NCBI GenBank assembly: GCA_032388755.1
Contig: CP135593.1
Span: forward strand, 1,860,001 to 1,924,000
DNA from: Neisseria sp. DTU_2020_1000833_1_SI_GRL_NUU_006
GTDB taxonomy: Bacteria; Pseudomonadota; Gammaproteobacteria; Burkholderiales; Neisseriaceae
DNA length: 64,000 nt
Reading direction: 5' to 3'
Shown here: positions 48,970 through 59,543 of the stretch, piece by piece
How positions within the stretch are numbered: the stretch's first letter is position 1
Layout: each line of letters starts with the position of its first letter
Made by a program: the position numbers and the translations under genes
Notes under the pieces: generated by a model
Database searches by the model: none
Told to the model about the DNA's origin: nothing
The model's input: the letters and a program-made list of their open reading frames with translations, nothing else

Positions 48970-49803
48970 TTAACCTTTATTTGAGTAACGACGACGAACA
49001 ATCATGTTATCCGTGCGTTTGTTATTACGAGTGCGGTAGCCTTTAGCAGGAGTACCCCATGGGCTAACCGGTTCGCGAGCTTCACCGGTACGACCTTCAC
49101 CACCACCATGCGGGTGATCGACAGGGTTCATGACAACACCACGAACGGTCGGACGAATACCGCGCCAACGATTGGCACCGGCCTTACCGATTTTCTTCAG
49201 GCTTTGCTCTTCGTTACCGACTTCACCGATGGTTGCACGGCAATCTACGTTGATTTTACGAACTTCGCCAGAGCGCAGACGGACTTGAGCGTATGCGCCT
49301 TCTTTAGCCAACAATACCGCAGAAGCGCCGGCAGAACGTGCAATTTGCGCACCTTTACCAGGTTTCATTTCGATACAGTGGATAGTCGTACCAACGGGAA
49401 TGTTGCGGATCGGCAGGGTGTTACCTACTTTGATGGCAGCTTCAGCACCGGAAACCAATACAGCACCGGCTTGAATACCGCGAGGAGCGATGATGTAGCG
49501 ACGCTCACCGTCTGCATAGCACAACAGCGCAATGAAGGCAGTACGGTTAGGATCGTATTCAATACGCTCTACTTTTGCAGGGATACCGTCTTTGTTACGT
49601 TTAAAGTCTACAACACGGTAATGGTGTTTATGACCGCCGCCTTTGTGACGGGTGGTGATATGACCATTATTGTTACGACCGGCAGTAGAATTTTTCTTTT
49701 CGAGCAAAGGTGCATAAGGCGCACCTTTGTGCAAACCTTCTGTTACCACGCGAACCATGCCGCGACGGCCTGCAGAAGTTGGCTTCATTTTAACAATTGC
49801 CAT
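48970..49803 (-). CDS. rplB: 50S ribosomal protein L2
   Basis: L2 (277 residues) is needed for subunit association and peptidyl transfer. It has [20 protein letters not shown], the OB and SH3-like folds, and the highly conserved [16 protein letters not shown] segment. Confidence 0.99.
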
Positions 49804-49808
49804 TTTGT

Positions 49809-50123
49809 TTATTCCTTATCTGCAGCTGCAGCAGCGGCTTCCAAATCCAACTCTTGACCGGCAGCCAAGCTTACATAAGCTTTTTTAACATTGCTGCGGC
49901 GGCCCAAAGTACGACCAAAACGCTTAGTTTTACCTTTAGTGGTAACGGTAGTTACAGAAGCAACTTGAACACCGAACAGCAGCTCAACAGCCGCTTTGAT
50001 TTCAGGTTTGGTTGCATTTGCCAAAACTTTAAACGTCATTTGGTTGCGTTTTTCAGCCAATACGTTGCTTTTTTCAGAAACGATAGGTGCCAAAATCACT
50101 TGAGTCAAACGTTGTTGATTCAT
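49809..50123 (-). CDS. rplW: 50S ribosomal protein L23
   Basis: L23 (104 residues) binds at the tunnel exit and docks trigger factor and [13 protein letters not shown] and [20 protein letters not shown]. The ATG at 50123 overlaps the rplD end by 4 bp. Confidence 0.97.
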   Translation of the reverse strand: MNQQRLTQVILAPIVSEKSNVLAEKRNQMTFKVLANATKPEIKAAVELLFGVQVASVTTVTTKGKTKRFGRTLGRRSNVKKAYVSLAAGQELDLEAAAAAADKE

Positions 50124-50740
50124 ACCCATTGCTCCTCTAATTGTGCAACTGCATCTTTAGTGATGATTACTTTTTTGTAACGCAGCAAGCTGTAAGGATC
50201 AACTTGTTGAGCTTCCAAAACCAACACGTTTGGCAAGTTGCGTGAAGCCAAGTAAACATTCTCATCGAGCTGTTTGGTTACAAACAGCACTTGCTCCAGA
50301 CCCAGATTTTTCACTTGTTCAGCAAAAACTTTGGTTTTAGGAGTTTCAGCAGTCAACGCTTCGATCGCAAACAAACGTTCGTCACGGGCCAATTGGGACA
50401 GGATAGTCGCCATACCGGCACGGTACATTTTACGGTTTACTTTTTGAGTAAAGTTTTCGTCGGGTTTGTTCGGGAACGCACGACCACCTTTACGCCACAG
50501 CGGAGAAGAAGTCATACCGGAACGGGCACGGCCGGTACCTTTTTGACGCCATGGTTTTTTGGTTGAGTGTTTTACTTCGGCGCGGGTTTTTTGAGCACGG
50601 TTGCCAGAGCGGGCGTTTGCTAGGTAGGCATTTACCAGCTGATGAACCAACGCTTCATTGTATTCGCGAGCGAACAAAGCATCAGAAACAGACAGACTGC
50701 CTGAAACTTGTCCTTTAGCGTCAATTACTTTCAATTCCAT
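50120..50740 (-). CDS. rplD: 50S ribosomal protein L4
   Basis: L4 (206 residues) has the long tunnel loop [17 protein letters not shown]. In E. coli free L4 represses the S10 operon through the leader RNA; a leader hairpin is present here before rplC. Confidence 0.98.
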   Translation of the reverse strand: MELKVIDAKGQVSGSLSVSDALFAREYNEALVHQLVNAYLANARSGNRAQKTRAEVKHSTKKPWRQKGTGRARSGMTSSPLWRKGGRAFPNKPDENFTQKVNRKMYRAGMATILSQLARDERLFAIEALTAETPKTKVFAEQVKNLGLEQVLFVTKQLDENVYLASRNLPNVLVLEAQQVDPYSLLRYKKVIITKDAVAQLEEQWV

Positions 50741-51384
50741 TACGCACCTACTTTCACGCTAGGACGAACTACAACATCGCTGTTGACCGCACCCGGAACA
50801 GCACCCTTAACCAACAGCAGTTGGCGTTCTGCATCAACACGTACAACTTCCAGTTTTTGGACAGTTGCTTTGGTGTTACCGTATTGACCGGCCATGCGTT
50901 TACCGGGGAACACGCGACCTGGGTCTTGCGCCATACCGATAGAACCTGGAACACGGTGAGAACGGGAGTTACCGTGGGAAGTACGTTGGGCACCGAAATT
51001 ATGACGTTTGATCGTACCGGAGAAACCTTTACCTTTAGAGGTACCGGTTACATCGACCAATTGACCGACTTCAAACATGGAAACGGTGATTTCGTCACCG
51101 GCTTTCAATTCAGCCAGTTTTTCTTCAGTCAAAGCAAACTCGATCAAACCGCGACCGGCTTCAACACCTGCTTTTGCAAAGTGCCCAGCTTCGGCTTTAT
51201 TGACACGGTTAGCTTTTTTCTGACCAAAGGTAACTTGAACGGCAGTATAGCCGTCAGCATCTTTGGATTTTACTTGTGTAACGCGGTTGGCAGACATATC
51301 CAAAACGGTTACCGGAACAGAAACACCCTGTTCGTCGAACACGCGGGTCATACCAACTTTGCGTCCAACCAGACCTAAAGTCAT
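50740..51384 (-). CDS. rplC: 50S ribosomal protein L3
   Basis: L3 (214 residues) starts [20 protein letters not shown] and has [23 protein letters not shown] split across the central loop that reaches the peptidyl-transferase centre, with the Gln that PrmB can methylate. It is the first gene of the cluster here because rpsJ, which usually precedes it, is not present. Confidence 0.98.
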   Translation of the reverse strand: MTLGLVGRKVGMTRVFDEQGVSVPVTVLDMSANRVTQVKSKDADGYTAVQVTFGQKKANRVNKAEAGHFAKAGVEAGRGLIEFALTEEKLAELKAGDEITVSMFEVGQLVDVTGTSKGKGFSGTIKRHNFGAQRTSHGNSRSHRVPGSIGMAQDPGRVFPGKRMAGQYGNTKATVQKLEVVRVDAERQLLLVKGAVPGAVNSDVVVRPSVKVGA

Positions 51385-51447
51385 GATTATTTTCCTTTTA
51401 AAGTAAAGGGGCGGGCTACGATTGGCCTGCCTTCGGACAATGATAAA

Positions 51448-51504
51448 ACTTGGCACAAATGCACCAAGTCCGCCATTATAATCGACAAATCAAGCAAATA
51501 CCAA
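51448..51504 (-). promoter_or_regulatory. promoter and leader hairpin of the S10 cluster
   Basis: On the minus strand TTGGTA (51499-51504) and TATAAT (51475-51480) are 18 bp apart. The RNA would begin near a hairpin formed by CTTGGTGCA/TGTGCCAAG (51450-51469), followed by TTTT, about 65 nt before rplC. A role in autogenous control by L4 or in attenuation is an inference. Confidence 0.65.
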
Positions 51505-51686
51505 TATTTTTTTAACACAGGGGCTTACTCGTGCTTTTTATCTCTATAAATTGATATTTCGCCGTCTATATACTCCAGGGAAGTGGCGTGTTGTTTACAC
51601 ACAAATCACCTTCCATATTTAACAAAAGGTCGTCTGAAAACCACAATCACAGGTTTTCAGACGACCTTTTTATCCTACCGATACAT
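51505..51686. other. gap between the S10 promoter and ampG
   Basis: It contains a DUS-pair hairpin at 51624-51670 (AAAAGGTCGTCTGAAAACC and inverse) that is the likely ampG terminator. No rpsJ or tuf gene and no other ORF of quality is present. Confidence 0.7.
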
Positions 51687-52970
51687 TCAAACGGCGGATT
51701 GCTTCGCTTTATCTCCGTTCCAAGGTGCAACTTTAAACAGCAGCAACATGCCCGGAATTCCCAACATGAAACACAGCCAGAAGAAATTGACGTAGCCCAT
51801 CGCTTCAATCAGAAACCCTGCTGTCGCATTCATAAACGTACGCGGTACGGCGGATAGGCTGGACAGCAGCGCAAACTGCGTGGCGGTAAATGCGGTATTG
51901 GTTTGTTGCGCCATATACGACACAAATGCTACCGTACCTAAGCCCACACCCACTGCCTCGGCAGCAATGACGACTGCCAACATGGTTCGTTCTGATGCAC
52001 CCACATGCTCGAAATGTCCGAAACTTGCCAGCCACGCAAAACCTAAAATCGTAACCCATTGCACCAAACCAAACAGCCACAATGCACGGTTCACGCCTAA
52101 TTTGTTTACCCAAATGCCGCCGATAATCCCGAAAATCACCGCCGGCCACAACCCCGCATTTTTCGCAATCAAGCCGATGTCAGTTGCTGAGAAACCCATA
52201 TCGATATAAAACGCGGGTGCCAGCGCAGTTGCCATGCTGTCGCCCAGTTTATACAGCACGATAAAAGCCAAAATAATCAACGCCTGTTTAACGCTTTGAC
52301 GGGTAAAGAAATCGCGGAACGGCTCAACAACGGTATCTTTAAACCCTTTTGCACCTACGGGTTGTTGTGCCGGTTCTCGCGCCACGAATAAAGTGGCAAG
52401 CAACCCCGGAATCATGAATAGCGCGGTAATGATGAAGACGGACGACCAAGGCATCCTATCGGCTAAAATCAGACTTAATGAAGCGGGAATCAACGAGGAA
52501 ATACGATAGGCATTCACATACAGCGAGTTACCTAAAACCAACTCTTCATCGGATAACACTTCGCGACGGAAAGCGTCGATCACAATATCCTGACTGGCAG
52601 AAAAAAACGCCACTACCAAAGACAGTCCCAAAATAATCGACAAATGTTCTTGCGGGCGGACAAACGCATAGGCAGCCAAAAGCAGCAAAAGCGCGATCTG
52701 CATCACCAGCATCCAACCGCGCCGCAAACCTAAAAACGGCAGGCGTACAGAGTCTAGAAGCGGAGACCAGATAAATTTCCAAGTATAGGGAAAACCAATC
52801 AGGGCAAACAGGCCTATGGTCTTCAAATCAATTTTTTCGAGGCGCAGCCACGCCGGAATCAGGCTGTATAGGAAATAAAGCGGCAACCCCGATGTGAAGC
52901 CCGTAAAAATACAGATCAGCATATTGCGCGAAAAAATCCGCTGCATCGTGCTTGGTTGGGAGTCAGTCAT
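51687..52970 (-). CDS. ampG: AmpG-family muropeptide permease
   Basis: AmpG imports anhydromuropeptides from the periplasm for peptidoglycan recycling. This 427-residue MFS protein has 12-14 helices and the family opening FTGFTSGLPLYFLYSLIPAWL, then FPYTWKFIWSPLLDSV, FFSASQDIVIDAFRREVL and LYKLGDSMATALAPAFYIDMGFS. In pathogenic Neisseria AmpG activity governs release of inflammatory peptidoglycan fragments, so this carrier matters for host interaction. It is preceded by a weak purine-rich site. Confidence 0.94.
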   Translation of the reverse strand: MTDSQPSTMQRIFSRNMLICIFTGFTSGLPLYFLYSLIPAWLRLEKIDLKTIGLFALIGFPYTWKFIWSPLLDSVRLPFLGLRRGWMLVMQIALLLLLAAYAFVRPQEHLSIILGLSLVVAFFSASQDIVIDAFRREVLSDEELVLGNSLYVNAYRISSLIPASLSLILADRMPWSSVFIITALFMIPGLLATLFVAREPAQQPVGAKGFKDTVVEPFRDFFTRQSVKQALIILAFIVLYKLGDSMATALAPAFYIDMGFSATDIGLIAKNAGLWPAVIFGIIGGIWVNKLGVNRALWLFGLVQWVTILGFAWLASFGHFEHVGASERTMLAVVIAAEAVGVGLGTVAFVSYMAQQTNTAFTATQFALLSSLSAVPRTFMNATAGFLIEAMGYVNFFWLCFMLGIPGMLLLFKVAPWNGDKAKQSAV

Positions 52971-53050
52971 AATGGGAGAACAACATCAAAAAGAAAGGCG
53001 CATTGTAACAAATCCTGTTCAAACAAACTTTAAACTATGCATAATAATCA

Positions 53051-53092
53051 AAAAGGTCGTCTGAAAACCGTTTTTCCGTTTTCAGACGACCT
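53051..53092. terminator. DUS-pair hairpin terminator of the MFS gene
   Basis: AAAAGGTCGTCTGAAAACCG and its inverse pair, 20 bp past the stop of the minus-strand MFS gene. Confidence 0.75.
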
Positions 53093-53112
53093 GTCTTGGT
53101 TGCGTCAGCGGT

Positions 53113-54327
53113 TTACGCCGCTTTCTTTTCGCGTATCGGCAGGTTTAGCAAAGCCGCCGTCCCCGCCAACACCGCGTCGGCATACCACATCCAGCCGTAA
53201 TCGTTGAACCGGTAAATCACGATGCCGCCGATATACGAGCCTAAAAAACCGCCGATTTGGTGGCTCAACATCGTCAGCCCGAACAGCGTCGCTAAATAGC
53301 GCGTGCCGAACAGTTTGCCCGTAATCGCAGCAGTCGGGGCGACGGTAGCGAGCCAAGTGAAGCCCAGCGCGGCGGCGAAAATGTAGAAATTGACGTCGGT
53401 TCTCGGGGCGGCAAGGTAGATCAGCACCATCGCCACGCGCGAGGCGTAGAGTCCGAACAAAACGTATTTGCCCAAAAACCGCCCCGTACACCAGCCCGAA
53501 AAAATGCAGCCCGCGATGTTCGCCAAACCGATAATCGCAATCGAAGTCGAAGCGACCGAAGCGGGCAGGCCGCAGAGCGCGATTTCGTTGGGCAGGTGGG
53601 TCACTAAAAACGCAATGTGGAAACCGCAGGTAAAAAAGCCTAAGTGCAGCAGGATGTAGCTGCGGTCTTTAAACGCCGCTTTGACTGCCTGCCCCAGCGA
53701 TTGCCCGTTTTCAGACGACGTGTGGTGCGTGGCGACAGCGTTTTTGCCGCCCGCCAGCCACCATGAAACCGGCAGGATTAAAAGCGCGATCCCGCCCCAA
53801 ACATAAAACGTCCCCGTCCAGCCGACGGCGGGCAACACCAGCAAACCCTGCACCAGCGGCGCAAACAGAAACTGCCCCGCCGAACCGCCCGCGTTGACCA
53901 GCCCCGAAGCCAAACCGCGTTTGTGCGGCGGCACTTTCGCCGCGACCTGCCCCATGATGATGGAGAAACCGCCCGCTCCCGTTCCGAATGCAAAAAGCAG
54001 CCCGATTGCCAGCATCAGCCCCCAATAAGTCGGCATCTGCGGCGCCATCAGGCAGGCACAAACCAACAGCAACGCGCCGCCGCCCAAAACCTTAAACGCG
54101 CCGAAGCGGTCGGCAAGCGCGCCGGAAAGCGGCTGGGACACGCCCCACATCAACTGGAAAACGGCAATAATCAGGCTGAACTCTTGGATACTCAGCCCGG
54201 TAGAGTCGACGACGGGACGGACAAACAGTCCCAAAGTCATGCGCATGCCGATGGTAATCAGCAGGATGGCGGCGGCAGCGGCGATTACCAGCCAAAGGTT
54301 GGGGGATTTTTGCTGTGTGTGGGTCAT
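53113..54327 (-). CDS. MFS transporter, substrate unknown
   Basis: This 404-residue protein has 12 predicted helices. The first half shows MTLGLFVRPVV, SQPLSGALADRFGAFKVLGGGALL (the MFS loop 2-3 motif G-x-x-x-D-R-x-G), and PPHKRGLASGLVNAGGSAGQF. The second half has LFGLTMLSHQIGGFLGSYIGG. It resembles the oxalate/formate or monocarboxylate-like (OFA) group of MFS carriers, but the substrate cannot be read. A DUS gives SSENGQSLG in the central loop. Confidence 0.88.
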   Translation of the reverse strand: MTHTQQKSPNLWLVIAAAAAILLITIGMRMTLGLFVRPVVDSTGLSIQEFSLIIAVFQLMWGVSQPLSGALADRFGAFKVLGGGALLLVCACLMAPQMPTYWGLMLAIGLLFAFGTGAGGFSIIMGQVAAKVPPHKRGLASGLVNAGGSAGQFLFAPLVQGLLVLPAVGWTGTFYVWGGIALLILPVSWWLAGGKNAVATHHTSSENGQSLGQAVKAAFKDRSYILLHLGFFTCGFHIAFLVTHLPNEIALCGLPASVASTSIAIIGLANIAGCIFSGWCTGRFLGKYVLFGLYASRVAMVLIYLAAPRTDVNFYIFAAALGFTWLATVAPTAAITGKLFGTRYLATLFGLTMLSHQIGGFLGSYIGGIVIYRFNDYGWMWYADAVLAGTAALLNLPIREKKAA

Positions 54328-54643
54328 GGTTATTGTCTGTTTCTATTAAAAAATGCCGTCCAATCAAACGGCAGAATGACGGATTCTAGCAAATTAGGTT
54401 GATATCGACTAAATAACGCCTGATGCTTTGGATATAGCTAAAATCTCTATCCGCGAGACTTTGTCCGTTTTTTCTATCTGCGCGGCAAAGTATGGAATAA
54501 GAGTCAGGATAACCATATATGAAAAAACGTCGTCTGAAAACCTGAAACCTTATTTTCAGACGACCTTCGACCGCAAACACCTAACCAATCCGTGCCTTCG
54601 GCTCGAAATAACGTTCTCGGACAGTTGATTAAGGAGAAGCAGC
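54328..54643. other. intergenic region with an imperfect DUS pair
   Basis: An imperfect DUS pair lies at 54524-54566 (left arm AACGTCGTCTGAAAA has one changed base). TAAGGAGAAGCAGC at 54630-54643 is the strong ribosome site of the next gene. No other gene seen. Confidence 0.6.
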
Positions 54644-54850
54644 ATGAAAATAATCAGGGATATTGCAATATGGATAGCGATAACGGTTTGGATTAATTTT
54701 TATCCCGACCGTTACCGCTACGACACCGTTCCGCAAGGACGGCACGGATACTGGCACATCGATCATCCTTGGTATCCCTATGCCCGTTTTTTGTTGCCGC
54801 TGCTTCTTGCTGTCTGGATTGCCTATAAACATTGTCAAAAAAGAAAATAG
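54644..54850 (+). CDS. small membrane protein, unknown function
   Basis: This 68-residue protein has a membrane helix at about 3-19 and a second at about 48-63, separated by a tyrosine/histidine-rich stretch (YPDRYRYDTVPQGRHGYWHIDHPWYPY), and ends in a basic tail HCQKRK. GGAG with ideal spacing precedes the ATG, which is the main support for it being real. No family recognised. A DUS-pair terminator follows at 54865-54909. Confidence 0.6.
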   Translation: MKIIRDIAIWIAITVWINFYPDRYRYDTVPQGRHGYWHIDHPWYPYARFLLPLLLAVWIAYKHCQKRK

Positions 54851-54864
54851 GTTGGACTGCATAC

Positions 54865-54909
54865 AAAAGGTCGTCTGAAACCGGATTTAGGGTTTCAGAC
54901 GACCTTTTT
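54865..54909. terminator. DUS-pair hairpin terminator between the small membrane protein and rne
   Basis: AAAAGGTCGTCTGAAACC and its inverse form a stem with T-runs, between convergent genes. Confidence 0.8.
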
Positions 54910-54950
54910 GTCGATTCGGGCATCTTAACGATGCCCTCTTCTTTCAGCCT

Positions 54951-57900
54951 TCAGTCTTTGCGCGTTTCCACCAAAACCATTTCGGCGGCGGCGACGGGTT
55001 CGGCTTCGACTTTCGGCACATCCGCGCGGCGCAGGCCGGATTCGGGTTCGGGCTGAACCTGTTTGGCAAAGGCGGCGACGGCTTCGGGATTGGTTTCGAC
55101 GAACACCAAACCGCCTAAGTCGGGCATCGCGGCAACGGCAGGGACAGTTTCTTCCGGCTCGGTCGCTTCCGCTTGGCCTGCTTCCGGCGCAGTTTGCGGC
55201 TCGGATTCCGTTGCTTGGGCGGCTGCTGCGGCTGCGGCGGCAAGGGCTTCGATGGCGGCGGCGGCTTCGCGTTCGGCTTTCCAAACGACCAGCTCTTCCT
55301 CCATTTCGGCGACGGCTTCGGCTTCACCTTCGGCAGGGACGGCGGTCATCGGTTGGTAGCCGTCTTCGGTTTCGATGGCGAACACGGAGGTCGGGGTTTC
55401 TTCAACGCTGCCGATGGCGGAGTCGATGATGCTGCATTCGTCGTCGGTGCTGTCTTCGATCAGGATGCCGCTGTCCGCTTCTTCGCCTTCGATGGAGAAC
55501 ACGAAGGCTTCTTCAGTGGCCGCAACGGGTTCGGAAACGACGACAACCAAAGGCTCGGCACTATCCTCGGGAGCGGGGATGGTTACGGCAAACGGTTCTT
55601 CTTCGACAGGCTCGCCCATGACATGCGCGGCGGCGAAGCGGACTTTGTCGGCGGTATCGTGAATATTCAGGTACTGCTCGATTTTGGCGGCAGACGGAAT
55701 ATTGCGTTTTTTACCGTTTTGACGGCGGTCGCGCTGATTGTTGCGTTCGCGGCGGTCGCGTTGGTTGTTGCGATCGCGTTGGCGGCGTTCGTTGCCTTTC
55801 GGTGCATCGTTATCGGCGGTTTGTACGCCCTCTTCCGCTGCGTTGTCCACTGCTTCGGACAAGGTTTCTTCCGCACGGATTTCCGCTTGTTCGCGGTTGC
55901 GTTCGTTGCGGTTGTTGTTGCGGCGGCGTTTGCTGCCTTGCGCCTGTTCGCCCGAACGGGATTCGTTTTCAGACGACGTTGCGGCGGGAAGTGCTTGGAC
56001 TTCGAGGTTTTCGGCATCCGCTGCGGCGTTGCGCTCGTTTTGGCGGTTGCGGCTGCGGCGGTTGTCTTTGGCGTTGCGGGTTTCGTTTTCCGCCGCCTGA
56101 TTGTCCGCTGCTTTGTCTTTGAAGTCCGCCACTTCGCGCACTTCTACCTTGCTGCCGTCGTGCCTATTGTTACGACGCGGGTTTTGGCGGCGGTTGTTTG
56201 CGCGGCGGTTGCCGGAATTGCCGTTGCGGTTGTTGCCGTTTGAAGTGCGTTTTTCCGCCACTTCGGCAACAGGCGCGGTTTCGGCTGCGGTATTGCCGCC
56301 GAAAATGCGTTTGAGCCATGCTTTGAAGGTATCCCACCATGAACCGCTTTTCTGCTCGGATACGGTCGGGGCAGGCTGGGTATGGCGCACACCTTTGACG
56401 GCGGGTTCGGGACGGGCGGCTTTGGCTCTTTCGCTGCCGAAAGGTTTGGCGGATTCGTCTTCTTCCGGCTCGGCAACGCGTTTGTAGCTCGGTTCGCCGT
56501 CTTCTTCTACGTCGTCGATGCGGATGCGGTTGATTTCGTAGTGCGGATTTTCCAAGTGGATATTCGGAATCAGGACGACGTTGACGTCCAAACGCTCTTC
56601 CATCGCAAACAGCTCGGCGCGTTTTTCGTTCAGCAGGAAGGTAGCAACATCGACGGGCACTTGGGCGTGCACTTCGCCGGTATTGTCTTTCATCGCTTCT
56701 TCTTGAATGATGCGCAAAACGTGCAGGGCGGTCGATTCGATGCCGCGGATGACGCCGGTACCGGCGCAGCGCGGGCAGGCGACATGGCTGCTTTCGCCCA
56801 AGGCGGGTTTCAGGCGTTGGCGGCTCAATTCCAAGAGGCCGAAGCGGGAAAGTTTGCCCATTTGCACACGGGCGCGGTCTTTTTTGAGCGCGTCGCGCAG
56901 GACGTTTTCAACATCGCGCTGGTGCTTGGGGTTTTCCATGTCGATAAAGTCGATGACGACCAAACCGCCCAAGTCGCGCAGGCGCATTTGGCGGGCGACT
57001 TCTTCGGCGGCTTCCATATTGGTTTTGAACGCAGTGTCTTCGATGTCCGCGCCGCGTGTCGCTCGGGCGGAGTTGACGTCAATGGAAACGAGGGCTTCGG
57101 TGTGGTCGATCACAATCGCGCCGCCGGAAGGCAGGCTGACGCTGCGGGCAAACGCGCTTTCGATTTGGTGTTCGATTTGGAAGCGGGAGAACAGCGGCGT
57201 GTGGTCTTCATAGAGTTTCAGACGACCTACGTTGCTCGGCATGACGTAGCTCATAAACTCGGCAACTTGGTCATAAACCTCTTGATTGTCCACCAGAATT
57301 TCGCCGATGTCGGGACGGAAATAGTCGCGGATGGCGCGGATGAGCAGCGAGCTTTCCATGAAGAGGAGGTAGGGTTCGTGGTGCGCCTTACCGGCTTCTT
57401 CGATGGCCTGCCAAAGCTGTTTGAGGTAGTTCAAATCCCATTCCAACTCTTCCGCGCTGCGGCCGATGCCGGCGGTGCGGGCGATGATGCTCATGCCGTT
57501 CGGAATGTCGAGTTCTGCCATAGCGGCTTTGAGTTCTTGGCGCTCTTCGCCTTCGATACGGCGGGATACGCCGCCGCCGCGCGGGTTGTTGGGCATCAAT
57601 ACCAGATAGCGTCCGGCCAGGCTGATGAAGGTGGTCAGCGCCGCGCCTTTGTTGCCGCGTTCGTCTTTTTCGACTTGGACGATGACTTCCATGCCTTCTT
57701 TGAGCACGTCTTGAATGCGCGCCCTGCCGCCTTCGTAATCTTGGAAATACGAACGCGATACTTCCTTAAACGGCAAAAAGCCGTGGCGGTCGGTTCCGTA
57801 ATCTACGAAACACGCTTCCAGCGACGGCTCGATGCGGGTGATGATACCCTTATAAATATTACCTTTGCGCTGCTCTTTACCCAGCGTTTCGATGTCCAAA

Positions 57901-57983
57901 TCCAAAAGGTTTTGCCCATCGACAATGGCAACGCGCAGCTCTTCGGCCTGCGTTGCATTGAACAACATTCTTTTCATAATCAT
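54951..57983 (-). CDS. rne: ribonuclease E
   Basis: RNase E starts bulk mRNA decay and matures rRNA and tRNA. The 1010-residue protein has the catalytic half (1-525): S1 domain ([23 protein letters not shown]), 5' sensor, and DNase I-like site with [14 protein letters not shown] and VVIDFIDM carrying the Mg-binding aspartates, then the Zn-link CPRCAGTG near 405. The remainder is a disordered scaffold with arginine/asparagine-rich RNA-binding runs (about 590-760) and an acidic, alanine-rich tail ending in VLVETRKD. Start choice is between 57983 (MIMKRML) and 57977 (MKRMLFN). It is divergent from rluC, as in E. coli. Confidence 0.96.
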   Translation of the reverse strand: MIMKRMLFNATQAEELRVAIVDGQNLLDLDIETLGKEQRKGNIYKGIITRIEPSLEACFVDYGTDRHGFLPFKEVSRSYFQDYEGGRARIQDVLKEGMEVIVQVEKDERGNKGAALTTFISLAGRYLVLMPNNPRGGGVSRRIEGEERQELKAAMAELDIPNGMSIIARTAGIGRSAEELEWDLNYLKQLWQAIEEAGKAHHEPYLLFMESSLLIRAIRDYFRPDIGEILVDNQEVYDQVAEFMSYVMPSNVGRLKLYEDHTPLFSRFQIEHQIESAFARSVSLPSGGAIVIDHTEALVSIDVNSARATRGADIEDTAFKTNMEAAEEVARQMRLRDLGGLVVIDFIDMENPKHQRDVENVLRDALKKDRARVQMGKLSRFGLLELSRQRLKPALGESSHVACPRCAGTGVIRGIESTALHVLRIIQEEAMKDNTGEVHAQVPVDVATFLLNEKRAELFAMEERLDVNVVLIPNIHLENPHYEINRIRIDDVEEDGEPSYKRVAEPEEDESAKPFGSERAKAARPEPAVKGVRHTQPAPTVSEQKSGSWWDTFKAWLKRIFGGNTAAETAPVAEVAEKRTSNGNNRNGNSGNRRANNRRQNPRRNNRHDGSKVEVREVADFKDKAADNQAAENETRNAKDNRRSRNRQNERNAAADAENLEVQALPAATSSENESRSGEQAQGSKRRRNNNRNERNREQAEIRAEETLSEAVDNAAEEGVQTADNDAPKGNERRQRDRNNQRDRRERNNQRDRRQNGKKRNIPSAAKIEQYLNIHDTADKVRFAAAHVMGEPVEEEPFAVTIPAPEDSAEPLVVVVSEPVAATEEAFVFSIEGEEADSGILIEDSTDDECSIIDSAIGSVEETPTSVFAIETEDGYQPMTAVPAEGEAEAVAEMEEELVVWKAEREAAAAIEALAAAAAAAAQATESEPQTAPEAGQAEATEPEETVPAVAAMPDLGGLVFVETNPEAVAAFAKQVQPEPESGLRRADVPKVEAEPVAAAEMVLVETRKD

Positions 57984-58544
57984 TACCTCGCACAGGCGGG
58001 CAGCCTTTTCAGACGACCTGCCTGCTCTTTGTCAGACACTCTGCGAGGCGGGCGGGATTAGGCATAGCCCGCGCCCCTTTTCGGCGCGGGATGCAGAAAC
58101 CCGGATGAGCAATCAGTTTTTGAATTGAAGTCCGCAAGGTTGCACGCCGCCCAAAACAATGCGGCCGTGTGCGGAAGGATACGGATAAAGAAGGCAATAA
58201 AGAACAATGCGGCGGAACACTCCGTCCGCCGCCGAAGTCCGGACGGTACAGGCCCGGCTTGGAAAACAGGTAGCCGACATCTTCTTATTATCGTTATGCC
58301 GGAAGTTTCGAACGGTGCGGCGCGGCAGGTTTGTCAAACACCCGCCCCTCGTCTTATGCCCGGTCAAATCGGCAAAATCAAATCAAACTTAATCACGCTC
58401 CTGCGTTTACGGGCTTTGGCATAAACGCAGGGAAAATGCTTTGCAGAGTGCGTTTTTAATATAAAATCTCGTTTTAACAATACCATCCGTCCCATACGGC
58501 CTGTTTGTACAGGTTTCTGCCGAAACGGATGTTCGGGATTATAG
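57984..58544. promoter_or_regulatory. divergent rne-rluC regulatory region
   Basis: This 561-bp gap should hold both promoters and a long rne leader. In E. coli the rne leader mediates autoregulation through hairpins. Here CCCGCGCC/GGCGCGGG (58069-58090) forms an 8-bp GC hairpin about 90 nt before the rne start. An inverse DUS is at 58008-58019. An AT-rich stretch at 58450-58480 is the best place for promoters; I could not assign boxes firmly. No gene seen. Confidence 0.55.
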
Positions 58545-59543
58545 ATGAAAACGCACGCAATAAGCAAAGATTCAGTCAGCCTGATTACCGTCGCCGAACA
58601 CGAAGCCGGACAACGCCTTGACAACTATCTGATAAAAATCCTCAAAGGCGTACCCAAAAGCCATATCCACCGCATTATCCGCGCCGGCGAAGTGCGCCTG
58701 AACAAAAAACGCTGCAAGCCCGACAGCCGCATCCAAACAGGCGACCTGCTCCGCATCCCGCCCGTGCGCACCGCCGAAAAACAAAGGTCGTCTGAAAACC
58801 GCGCCCAAGCCGTACCCGCGCGCGAATTTACCATCATCTACGAAGACGACGCATTGCTCGTCATCGACAAACCCGCAGGCACCGCCGTCCACGGCGGCAG
58901 CGGCGTGAGCTTCGGCGTCATCGAACAAATCCGCCGCGCCCGACCCGAAACCCGCTATCTCGAACTCGTCCACCGCCTTGACAAAGACACCAGCGGCCTC
59001 CTGATGATCGCCAAAAAACGCAGCGCGCTCGTCAAACTGCACGAAGCCATCCGCAACGACCACCCCAAAAAAATCTACCTCGCGCTGGGCGTAGGCAAAC
59101 TGCCGAATGACAGCTTCCACGTCAAACTGCCCCTGTTCAAATACACTGGCGCACAAGGCGAAAAAATGGTGCGCGTCAGCGAAGACGGACAATCCGCGCA
59201 CACCATCTTCCGCGTGCTCAACCGCTTTTCAGACGACCTCCTGCACCAAGTCGGCCTCTCGCAGCTCACCCTCGTGCAAGCCACCCTGAAAACCGGCCGC
59301 ACCCACCAAATCCGCGTCCACCTCCAATCACAGCACTGCCCCATCGCCGGCGACGAACGCTACGGCGACTACCAAGCCAACAAACGCCTCCAGAAACTCG
59401 GTTTGAAACGGATGTTCCTGCACGCCGCCGAGCTGCACCTCGACCACCCGCTGACAGGCGAAAAACTCATCTTAAAAGCCCCGCTGCCGCAAGATTTGGC
59501 ACAATTCGTCCTGATGCTGGAAAACGCAGGGAAGGTCGTCTGA
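58545..59543 (+). CDS. rluC: 23S rRNA pseudouridine synthase RluC
   Basis: RluC makes pseudouridines 955, 2504 and 2580 of 23S RNA (E. coli numbering). The 332 residues have an S4 domain (about 22-75, GQRLDNYLIKILKGVPKSHIHR) and the catalytic domain with HRLDKDTSGLLMIAKK near 146 and TGRTHQIRVHLQ. Two DUS are translated within it: KQRSSENRA at the domain join (about 82-90) and RFSDDLL (about 226-232). Divergent from rne, the conserved arrangement. Confidence 0.95.
   Translation: MKTHAISKDSVSLITVAEHEAGQRLDNYLIKILKGVPKSHIHRIIRAGEVRLNKKRCKPDSRIQTGDLLRIPPVRTAEKQRSSENRAQAVPAREFTIIYEDDALLVIDKPAGTAVHGGSGVSFGVIEQIRRARPETRYLELVHRLDKDTSGLLMIAKKRSALVKLHEAIRNDHPKKIYLALGVGKLPNDSFHVKLPLFKYTGAQGEKMVRVSEDGQSAHTIFRVLNRFSDDLLHQVGLSQLTLVQATLKTGRTHQIRVHLQSQHCPIAGDERYGDYQANKRLQKLGLKRMFLHAAELHLDHPLTGEKLILKAPLPQDLAQFVLMLENAGKVV

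Noticed and set aside
56382..58061. 559-residue open frame on the plus strand opposite rne
   Set aside because: It mirrors the rne coding sequence, has no known domain and no ribosome site; high G+C coding DNA gives such antisense frames.
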